A DNA stretch of 64,000 bases from JAJEFO01 sp965214325 (GTDB lineage: Bacteria; Pseudomonadota; Alphaproteobacteria; Rhodobacterales; Rhodobacteraceae), in contig CBDCBG010000006.1 of the NCBI GenBank assembly GCA_965214325.1, positions 3,162,001 to 3,226,000 on the forward strand, read 5' to 3'. Under the pieces are notes generated by a model that was given only the letters and a program-made list of their open reading frames with translations, made no database searches and was not told the origin of the DNA. The translations under genes were made by a program, and so were the position numbers. How positions within the stretch are numbered: position 1 is the first letter of the stretch; each line of letters starts with the position of its first letter. Positions 45,074-52,779 of the stretch are shown here, piece by piece.

Positions 45074-46570
45074 ATGAACGATCTGAAGAAATCAGATTCG
45101 GCCATGGTAGCGAAGAATCCGGCGAACAACGGCCCTTCCGGGTCAGCGGAGCCGGGGGAGCGAAGGGCCGGACCCAAGGGGAATCCGGGAGGCCAAAGCT
45201 CGCGCCGTGCGCAGAAACGGGGAAGCGAGTCACAGGCGGCCGACCGGATGCGAAAGGCTGCAACGAGGAACCCGGAAGAGCGTCTCGTGGCGCTCCTGCA
45301 CCATGTGACGACGGACGCGCTGGCGGAGGCGTTTCACTCGCTCAAGAGTGACGTGGCCGCTGGCGTGGACGGCGTGACATGGGAGATGTACGCCGAAGGG
45401 CTGGAAGATCGGCTGATCGACCTGCACGGGCGCGTGCACAGGGGGGCGTACCGCGCGCCGCCGTCCCGGCGGGCATACATGCCCAAGGAGGACGGGGGGC
45501 AGCGACCGCTCGGCATTGCCTCGCTGGAGGACAAGATACTTCAGCGGGCGGTGACGGACACGATTCTGGTGCCGATCCACGAGACGGAGTTCCTCGGCTT
45601 CAGCCACGGGTTCCGACCGGGGCGGGGGACGCACAATGCGCTCGACGCCATTGCGGTCGGAATGGAACGGCGGAAGGTCAGCCGGATCGTTGACGCCGAC
45701 ATTCGCGGGTTCTTCGACAATCTCGGGCGGGACCATCTGGTCCGGATGCTTGAGAGACGCATCGGGGACGTGCGGGTCATGCGGCTGATCGTCAAGTGGC
45801 TCGACGCCGGCGTCATGGAGGGGACCGACTGGACGGACACGGGCAGGGGCGTTCCGCAAGGCGGGACGGTTTCCCCGATCCTCGCCAACGTCTGCCTGCA
45901 CCATGTGCTCGACGTCTGGTTCCACAACACATGGCGCAAGCGGATTGCCGGAGGCGACACGATCATCGTCCGCCATGCGGACGACTTCGTGTGCGGCTTC
46001 CAGCACGAGGGCGACGCGAAGCGCTTCCTCCGGGACTTGGGCGAAAGGCTGGCCCTGTTCGGACTGGAACTGCATCCGGACAAGACCCGGCTCATCGAGT
46101 TCGGCCGGTTCGCGAAGGCGAACCGCCGGAACCGGGGGCAGGGCAAGCCGGAGACGTTCGACTTCCTTGGCATGACGCACTTCTGCGACGAGTCGAGGAA
46201 GGGAAGGTTCAGGGTCGGACGCAAGCCGTCCCGGAAACGGGTCAACCGCACTTTGCGGCGGATCAAGGAAAGGCTTCGCGAGCGGTGGCACGACAACCGG
46301 CACGACACGGCTGCGTGGCTGGGCAGGGTCATCAACGGCTGGCTCAACCACTACGCTGTCCCCGGGCGTGGCCGACATCTGGAGAGGTTCGTTCACCTCT
46401 GCAAGCGGCTGCTCTGGCGTGCCCTCCGGCGTCGGTCCCAAAGGGACCGCACGGAATGGGAGGACATCGATCTCCTGACCGCCGTCCACTGGCCCAAAGT
46501 CGGGATCCGCCACCCGTGGCCGAGCCAACGGCTCGTCGTGAGGACCCAAGGGAGGAGCCCGGTGCGTTAA
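45074..46570 (+). CDS. ltrA: Group II intron reverse transcriptase/maturase
   Basis: The intron-encoded protein splices and mobilises its RNA. The 498-residue product has RT blocks in order: AAGVDGVTWEMYAEGLEDRL, YRAPPSRRAYMPKEDGGQRPLGIASLEDKILQRAVTDTI, GFSHGFRPGRGTHNALDAI, VDADIRGFFDNL, GVPQGGTVSPILANVCLHHVLD, the catalytic HADDFV, and FDFLGMTHF. A maturase domain X follows (NRTLRRIKERLRERWHD, GWLNHYAVPGRGRHL). No HNH endonuclease domain is visible. The active-site motif is HADD, not the usual YADD. ATG 45074 is preceded by AGGAGG at a long distance. The stop codon lies inside the domain V sequence. Confidence 0.9.
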   Translation: MNDLKKSDSAMVAKNPANNGPSGSAEPGERRAGPKGNPGGQSSRRAQKRGSESQAADRMRKAATRNPEERLVALLHHVTTDALAEAFHSLKSDVAAGVDGVTWEMYAEGLEDRLIDLHGRVHRGAYRAPPSRRAYMPKEDGGQRPLGIASLEDKILQRAVTDTILVPIHETEFLGFSHGFRPGRGTHNALDAIAVGMERRKVSRIVDADIRGFFDNLGRDHLVRMLERRIGDVRVMRLIVKWLDAGVMEGTDWTDTGRGVPQGGTVSPILANVCLHHVLDVWFHNTWRKRIAGGDTIIVRHADDFVCGFQHEGDAKRFLRDLGERLALFGLELHPDKTRLIEFGRFAKANRRNRGQGKPETFDFLGMTHFCDESRKGRFRVGRKPSRKRVNRTLRRIKERLRERWHDNRHDTAAWLGRVINGWLNHYAVPGRGRHLERFVHLCKRLLWRALRRRSQRDRTEWEDIDLLTAVHWPKVGIRHPWPSQRLVVRTQGRSPVR

Positions 46571-46626
46571 CGCGCACGCCGGGATCTGAGCGGGGGGACC
46601 GGGGTAACCCGGTTCCCTACCGCGAT
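46555..46626 (+). ncRNA. Domains V and VI of group II intron 1
   Basis: Positions 46555-46587 fold as domain V: GAGCCCGGTGCG, loop, then CGCACGCCGGGATCT, with the catalytic AGC triad near the base. The following CGGGGGGACCGGGGTAACCC... segment folds as domain VI ending CCGCGAT. The RT stop TAA at 46568-46570 is in the domain V loop. Confidence 0.75.
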
Positions 46627-46688
46627 AATTTGCCTGGGAAAATGGTTCTCATGAAACCCACGATTGCGCCCCGGGGCCAGGACGTCCG
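46627..46688. other. 62-base remnant between the two introns
   Basis: It begins with AATTT, the right duplication of the 2.5 kb IS, and continues with what was once contiguous with the sequence upstream of 37168. It ends CCAGGACGTCCG, the 5' exon of intron 2, which resembles the CAGGACGTGTG exon of intron 1. Confidence 0.6.
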
Positions 46689-47136
46689 GTGCGCCAGGCC
46701 GACCTGGCGGGATGTCGCCGGGCGAAGGTCCCGGCAGAAAGAGAGGTCATCCAGCCACTTTCTCCGCGAACCATGCGCCGGCCGTCGCGAGGCGGCAGGC
46801 GAAGCGTTGGCCAGCGGCAGGCGTTGGCCGACCCGGCCTGGAGGGTGCCGCCCTCGGCCATGGCAGTGACGGAGTCCGCGAACGAAAGGGGCAGTGACGC
46901 CTCCGGCGGAGTGGATGGAGCGAAGGGCCGGGGCCGTCGGAAGAGCGGGGCGGCAAGGCGTTCACGGAGATCGGGATCCGACAATGGGCGTCACATGCGC
47001 CGCTCGCTCACGCAGCCCGTGCCAGCCGCCTTTTGCGGCAGCGGTGCGGGCTGACGTCCGACCCAGGAGCCGGATGCGCTGGCGCGCCGTCCGGATCCGT
47101 GCGGGGGCGGTCAGAAATGACCGTCCCTGCCGCGAT
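46689..47136 (+). mobile_element. Group II intron 2, ORF-less (448 nt)
   Basis: It starts GTGCGCCAGGCCGACCTGG and for about 150 bases is very close to the start of intron 1 (GTCGCCGGGCGAAGG, CCCGGCAGAAAGAGAGGTC, CCACTTTCTCCGCGAACC). It ends with a clear domain V (GAGCCGGATGCG... CGTCCGGATC, about 47071-47102) and a domain VI hairpin ending CCGCGAT at 47136. The reverse transcriptase gene is missing. Either the middle has been deleted or this is a miniature intron mobilised in trans. The downstream exon begins with an IS630 right-end sequence. Confidence 0.75.
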
Positions 47137-47168
47137 ATGTTCATGTGTGAAAACTTTCCGGGATTGGC
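47137..47168 (+). mobile_element. IS630 right-end fragment
   Basis: ATGTTCATGTGTGAAAAC followed by TTTCCGGGATTGG matches the last 30 or so bases of IS630 copy A with one or two changes. Only the end remains. Intron 2 lies directly upstream. Confidence 0.75.
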
Positions 47169-47742
47169 ATAACCACCTCCGGCGAGAGCGATCGTGCGTT
47201 CGGTCACGAGCTCGCCAAGGATTGGACCACGGGCATGGATTCCGGATGTCAGGTCCGTGACAAGCCGCTTTGCCCAAGGGTCTGCGGGAATTGCCGCCCC
47301 TGCAAAGCCGCACCAGGGCGCAGGCGTCTTGCGAATCCCTTCGGTGAGGACGTCCTCGCCGAATGTCACGACCTTCCAAATCACGGGCCGCGCGCAAATC
47401 TCCCACTATCGTTCGCCACCAGAATTCGGCGGGTCGCTTTGCCTTTGACACATCCCCGAATCCACTTCCCCGCTTGGGATTGCCAAGTCAAGCATCGTTG
47501 TTGGCCGGCAACCTGCATTGCCACTACGGCGATCACGCGTGCGACCCCGCACTCGATCATGCGTCTCAGCGTCTCCCCGCCGGTGCCCACGATGACGCAG
47601 TTCCGCCTGTCCGCCCGGCGTGCCAGCCTACGATCTCGTCCTTCCAGCCTGCGCATGTCTGGGGCATGAAGGAATTCCCCGTCGTCGTCGGCGAGCTGAC
47701 GGACGTTCATGCGGACGCCGACGGCAAGGTTGCCATGTAATA
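47169..47742. other. 574-base unexplained segment between inverted IS630 ends
   Basis: The segment is bounded on the left by an IS630 right end and on the right by the inverted right end of IS630 copy B. No frame is clearly a complete gene. The minus strand from about 47384 down to 47170 reads smoothly (VIWKVVTFGEDVLTEGIRK, ILGELVTERTIALAGG) and may be a gene remnant, but I cannot name it. A second minus-strand stretch at about 47400-47730 is equally unassigned. Confidence 0.35.
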
Positions 47743-47784
47743 CCAATCCCAGAAAGTTTTCACACATGAACATGGCCCTGATTT

Positions 47785-50268
47785 CACACGTCCTGACCTC
47801 GCCCCTTGCGACAGGCAACTTTCATGAGGCGGGTTTCCCCGCCCTGGCATTGTTCCCGGGCAATTCGCAGACCATGCGCAGGCCGGTTCCGGGGAAGATC
47901 GTGCATGTCTGGTTGAGCTCTTCGAGCAGTCCCGCGACGGCGGCGTCGCCCGCATCGCTGGCGGTGCCGAGGATGCGCACCCGCAGGATGCCGTTTTCCG
48001 GGTCCGGGACGATGTCGGCATCCGACTGGAACAGTTCGGCGAGGGTGCGGCGTGGGCGTTGCTTCGCGCCCTGCGCGTCGGCGACGGCGGGCATCATCCG
48101 GGTCTCGGCGCGGCAGGCGATCATGCGGATGACGTCGAGGAGCAGCCTCTCGCCGGAGGGCAGCGCGTCAAGCCACTCATCCTCGCCGAGTTCCGCGACC
48201 TTGACGTGCGTGGGCAGATCCCTGCGCCGGAGCTTGAGCGCCTCGCGCTCGGCGTCGAGCGTCCCGATCTCGGCCTTCAGCCTCTCGGCGGACCTGGCGG
48301 CCGTGCCGGACGGCCCGCCCCCGGTCAGGTCGGCGACGCGGTTGCGCAGCGTGCCGAGCCTGTTCCGCATCCGGTTGATCCGGCGGTCCAGCTCGCGCCG
48401 GGCCGGATTGACGACGCGCGCCTCCGGATCCTGCTCGGCAAGGCCGTGCACCGGCAGCGCGTCGAGGCTGAACTCGTCGCGCATGTACTTGAAGAAGCTC
48501 TCCTGCGCCCATCGGGAGAACAGCGCGCCTGCGGCCTGCTCCGTCGGCACGCCGAAGTCGGTGGTCACGAGCGGGACCTGCCGGCCCGAGTCCAGCAAGC
48601 GGCGGATCTGGCGAACCCCGGGCCCCTTGCCCAGCCTGATCCGCCTCTCGGCAAGGCGGACCTCGGCCGAGCCGGCGCCGCCGGGACCGTGGAGCGGCGC
48701 CTCGACGGCGCGGAACTCCTCCTCCGGCCAGTCCTCGCCCCTGAAGCCCTTGTGCCAGGTGATCACCGCGATGCCACGCCGGGCGAGGCGGGCGAACAGG
48801 GCCGGGCTCCATCCCTCCCGGTCGAAGACCAGCGTCAGCGCGGGCGCGGCCTCCGGCGAGACCGTGAGATCCGGCGCGTCCGGTCCCGGCAGGCCCAGCC
48901 GATCCAGCGCCGGAAGGACGTCGTGCTCCAGCGCCTTGGCCATGCCGGGATCGAGATCCTTGTGCAGGCACAGCAGCGGCCTGCCGCCGAGCGCGTTGAC
49001 CCAGTAGCTGGTCGAGGCCGGCAGGCAGAGCTTCCGGCGCGACACGAAGTGCTTCGGAAGGCGGCCCTTGCGGCCGGCATAGACCTTCACGTGCCCGTCC
49101 ACCGACAGCGTGGCGTGGGCGTCCGGCTCGTCGGCCATCCACGCCCGCGCCAGCGCGTCCTGCCAGCCCTTCACCCGCTGAACGTCGGATGCGAGCGCCC
49201 GGATCTTGCGCCGCAGCGTCTTCGCTTCCGGGCAGCGGTCCAGCCCCAGGACCGCGCCCCATTCCCCCGGAGCCTCGTGGCGCAGCGCCTCGGGGTTGCG
49301 GACCCGGGCCATGAACAGGAACGCGAGCAGGAGAAGCGTGCTCGTCAGCCCGTGGCATCCTTTCGGCAGCGACAGGAACGCGCCCGAACGGTCGAGCAGC
49401 CCTTCCTTCAGGAGCGTCGGCAGCGCGGCCAGCACGCCGCCGCAGGCGACCGCCGAAAGAGGCTCGTCGAAGCGCGGATGCGCCTCGGCCATCGCCCCCG
49501 CCGAGGCCGCGACGCGCCCCGCGCTGTCGCGCGCGCCCCGGCCCATCGGCGCCTCCCGGTCGCGCCGGTCCCGTTCGCTGCGGCCGAGCAGGCCTGCCCG
49601 GACATCCTCGTCCTGCGTGTCCGTTCCGGCCGGCTGCTCCTCCTGCGCCTCCGGCTTCGTGTTCTCCGGCTCGGGCTGTCGCGCGCCGATGAACCCCTTG
49701 CGGCGGTTGTGGTTCAGCGTCGTGGCGGGAACCTCCAGCTCGCGGGCAACCGCGGTGCCGCTCATGCCCTTGGAAAGGAGGCGGTCCGCCTCCCGCGCCG
49801 TCTCGCCGGTGATCACGCTCGTTCCACGGCCCCGGCGCGGCTCGTGGAACGCCGCCTCGCCCTCGTTCCGAAGCTTGTCCGCCGCACGCTGAACCGTCGC
49901 GCGGCCAACGCCGAACGCAGCCTGCAGGTCCCTGTGGCGGATGCCGTGCCTGGCGAACCTGGCGATCCGCAGTCTCATGGCCGGGCGGTCGTTCTCGTCG
50001 TGGCAGTCGAAGGGCTCGAGGTTGGAGAAGCAGACGGTCTGGCCGTCCTCGGATGCGAAGGAGAAGCACGAAGCGCCGATTTGGACGGCGTCTGAAGGGT
50101 GCATGGCGAGCGTGTTCATGGGAAGCGGGAAACCTGAAAGTGAGCCTCATGTCATATTGCCCGCTTCCGGCGTGCCTGTCAAGCCGGAAATCTGCATATT
50201 GTCGTTGTTTTGTTGGCCAAACGGGCCCTGGAGGACATCGAAATCAGCCCGCGAGGTCAGGACGTGTG
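47785..50268 (-). mobile_element. 2.5 kb insertion sequence of unassigned family, copy B
   Basis: It has the same perfect termini as copy A (CACACGTCCTGACCTCG), flanked by the 5-bp duplication GATTT at 47780-47784 and 50269-50273. It is 2484 bp and inserted near the 3' end of the IS630 copy B transposase gene. Its right end has no intron. Confidence 0.92.
47822..50119 (-). CDS. Large transposase of unassigned DDE-type family (765 aa), copy B
   Basis: It is nearly identical to the 768-residue protein of copy A. The visible differences are a three-residue deletion in the Gly/Lys-rich segment (RRIRLGKGPGVRQIRRL here, RRIRLGKGGKGPEVRQIRRL in copy A) and an R for Q change in VSRRKLCLPAS. Both helix-turn-helix regions, the FDREGW block and the late W..E..F..Y block are present, so it should be functional. 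The near identity of the two copies implies recent transposition. The nine-base difference lies in a short direct repeat and could be slippage. Confidence 0.75.
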   Translation of the reverse strand: MNTLAMHPSDAVQIGASCFSFASEDGQTVCFSNLEPFDCHDENDRPAMRLRIARFARHGIRHRDLQAAFGVGRATVQRAADKLRNEGEAAFHEPRRGRGTSVITGETAREADRLLSKGMSGTAVARELEVPATTLNHNRRKGFIGARQPEPENTKPEAQEEQPAGTDTQDEDVRAGLLGRSERDRRDREAPMGRGARDSAGRVAASAGAMAEAHPRFDEPLSAVACGGVLAALPTLLKEGLLDRSGAFLSLPKGCHGLTSTLLLLAFLFMARVRNPEALRHEAPGEWGAVLGLDRCPEAKTLRRKIRALASDVQRVKGWQDALARAWMADEPDAHATLSVDGHVKVYAGRKGRLPKHFVSRRKLCLPASTSYWVNALGGRPLLCLHKDLDPGMAKALEHDVLPALDRLGLPGPDAPDLTVSPEAAPALTLVFDREGWSPALFARLARRGIAVITWHKGFRGEDWPEEEFRAVEAPLHGPGGAGSAEVRLAERRIRLGKGPGVRQIRRLLDSGRQVPLVTTDFGVPTEQAAGALFSRWAQESFFKYMRDEFSLDALPVHGLAEQDPEARVVNPARRELDRRINRMRNRLGTLRNRVADLTGGGPSGTAARSAERLKAEIGTLDAEREALKLRRRDLPTHVKVAELGEDEWLDALPSGERLLLDVIRMIACRAETRMMPAVADAQGAKQRPRRTLAELFQSDADIVPDPENGILRVRILGTASDAGDAAVAGLLEELNQTCTIFPGTGLRMVCELPGNNARAGKPAS

Positions 50269-52779
50269 GATTTGCCGGCGTGGCATCGGGTGTGAGACGT
50301 GCCCATGACCGATGGCCGATGGAGCGGATCCGGTCTGGTGACGCCGCAAAGCCTTCCCAGACTTCGGCGACCCTTTCCGTGACTGCCTCGGCGGTCTCGA
50401 AGACCTGATTGGCGAAGTGTCGCGCCTTGAGAAACTGGAACACCGTTTCCACGGGATTGAGCTCCGGGCTGTAGGGCGGCAGCCGCAGCACCGGGACGTT
50501 TTCCGGACAGTCGATTTCCCTGGACCGATGCCAGCCTGCGCCGTCAAGTACCACCAGCGCATGACGGCCGTCGGGAACCGCGGCGCCGATGTCCAGGAGG
50601 TGACGGTTCATCTCCTGCGTGTTCGCCCTGTCGCAGACATGGCCGGCCGCCGCACCGTCATCAGGGCAGATCGCGCTGAACAGACAGCAATGGCCGTAGC
50701 GATGGTCCCTTGGCACCCGGGGCCTGCTGCCTCGCAGCGCCCAGACGCGGGTGAGCATGCCTTTCTGGCCGATGCGTGCCTCGTCTTCGTACCAGATGTC
50801 CACGGAGGCCGGATCCGTGCCCTCCGGCAGGGCGGACATCGCCGGTTCGCTGAAATTCCGCCGGAAATCCTCCTGCGCCTGCGGGTCCGCCTTGGGGTGA
50901 AGCGGGCGCGGGGACACCTTCCGGAACCCGAGCGCCCGGACCAGGCACCGAACCGCCTCGAGCGACATCACGGCACCGAAGACGACCTTGATCCTCTCCT
51001 TGAGCAGTCCAGGGGTCCAGGCCGGGACGCCAGGGCCAGGCCCGTCTTCAAGCCAGTGCCTGACCTCGGCCTTCCGGCTCGCGTCCAGCTTCGAGGATCG
51101 TCCGCTGCGCGGACGGTCCTTCAGCCCGTCCGGCCCCTCCGCATCGTGCCGGTTGGACCAGTCGCAGAGCGTCTGTCTGTCGACCCGGGCCCGGAGCCTT
51201 TCAATGTAACACTGTTGACTCGAAGTTGGCGTAGTCTCGCATGGCGCGGTAGTTTTCGGTGAAGAGTGACAGGATGAGGCATCCTTCCCAGAGCTTGTGC
51301 GTTCCCGGCAGCGGCTGCCGTTTCGAGGGGATGAATCCGGCGAGGCGCGCGGTGTTGACGGCGAACTCGGCGATCGCCTGATCCGGGTCGGGCGGGCCGC
51401 GCTGCTTGCGGTGGTTCGGCTTCGACATGTGCACGGCGAGGACGCGGATCTCGTCCTCGTGGACGACCGTCCGCGCCGGCGTGTCCGGCACGCTCCGCGC
51501 GAGCCGCTCGACGGACATGACGGTGCATGCGGTTATGGCGTCGAAGGCGAGACACCTGCGCAGGTCGTCGGCGGCGTTGAGCCTGCGGTCCTTGATCCGC
51601 GTCCCGGTCTTGACGGCGGCGAACCACTCCTCGATCAGCCACCGCCTCTCGTGCCACCCGGCGATGCGGAGCGCGTTCTCCTCCGTGGCCTCGCCCTCGG
51701 TGGTCAGGAGCAGCCAGTCGAGCGGGTCCTTGCCCGTCGGCGGCGTCTTCTCCAGGACGCGCACCGCGAGCATGCGCAGCGGGGCCGTGCCCTTCGGCAG
51801 GTCGCCCGGCGGGACGAGGTCGACGAACCCGGCCCGCAGTTCCAGCTTCACGCCCTTGCGCCCCTTGCGCGTCCGGGGGCCGCCGCAGGCCGCGATGTCG
51901 ATCGTCTTCTCCGCGACGACGTCCAGTCCGGACGCGTGCGTGAACAGGTCCTCCGTCCTGCCCTCCGCCGTGAAGGCACGCCGCCGGCTCGAACGGCTGG
52001 CGCGGACCAGGAGGCCGGCGCCGCCGGGCGCGTCGGCGGAGGCGCAGCCGTCCGACAGGAGCGCCCACATGTCGCCCTCCCGGTCGCAGACGTTCACCAC
52101 GCGGGTTCGCGGGCAGGCCGCCGCCAGCTCGGCGGCCTTGGCGAAGGCGGCCGTCCAGCGTCCGCTTTCCTCGCCCTCGACCGCCGTCGCCTTGTCCTCC
52201 GCGCGGAAGCCGGCAGCGAGGCTGAACACCCCCAGAGCGCAGCCGCCCTCGCTGAACGCGACGCCGGCATGGGCCGCGATCCCCTTGCTTCCGGAGCCGC
52301 CGCCGCCGATGTCGACAAGGCCCTCGGTCGCCTCCAGCCCGCTGTGGTTCAGCATCGTCGTGTCCTGAACCGCGAGCACGACAGGCCGGCTGCGGCAGCG
52401 TTCGGCCATCGCCTCCCGGTGGGGTTCAAGAATGTCCTGCACGCCGATCCTCGGGTTCGACAGGAACCTGTACGCCGCCCGCTGCTCCGCCTCGCCGGGA
52501 AAGATCGCCGGCAGCGGCGCGCCCGGGCGCGCGCACCACGCCTCGCCCATCGTGACAAGGCGCTCGCGCACGCGCGCGTCGCTGTGCCCGCTCCGTCCGT
52601 ACTCCGTCTCCGCCCATGTCGCGCCCTCCCCCGCCTCCAGCGGCGGCCCGCCGCCGATCGCCCGCTCCGGCGCACGCCCGAGAACCTCCCGCCAGCCCGC
52701 CGACAGCGGCTTCACGTACACCCGGAGCCGCGGCCCCTTGCCCTTCTTCGGGTCCGGGCAGCACGTCCAGCCCGCCGCG

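Larger units (their letters stand above)
39666..46626 (+). mobile_element. Group II intron 1, interrupted by IS1634 copy B
   Basis: The intron starts GTGCGCCAGG (39666) and ends CCGCGAT (46626). Its boundaries are fixed by the host IS: upstream is the exact terminus of the 2.5 kb IS, downstream its target duplication AATTT. An IS1634 element sits 15 bases from the 5' end. Without it and one copy of its duplication the intron is 1911 nt, a normal size. It carries a reverse transcriptase/maturase gene and recognisable domains V and VI. Confidence 0.87.

Noticed and set aside
45074..46570. Diversity-generating retroelement or retron
   Set aside because: There is no template/variable repeat pair or msr-msd structure, and the RT is enclosed by GTGCG...CGCGAT intron ends with domains V and VI.
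37173..50268. Composite transposon bounded by the two 2.5 kb IS copies
   Set aside because: Each copy has its own private target duplication (AATTT and GATTT), so they inserted independently and there is no outer duplication.
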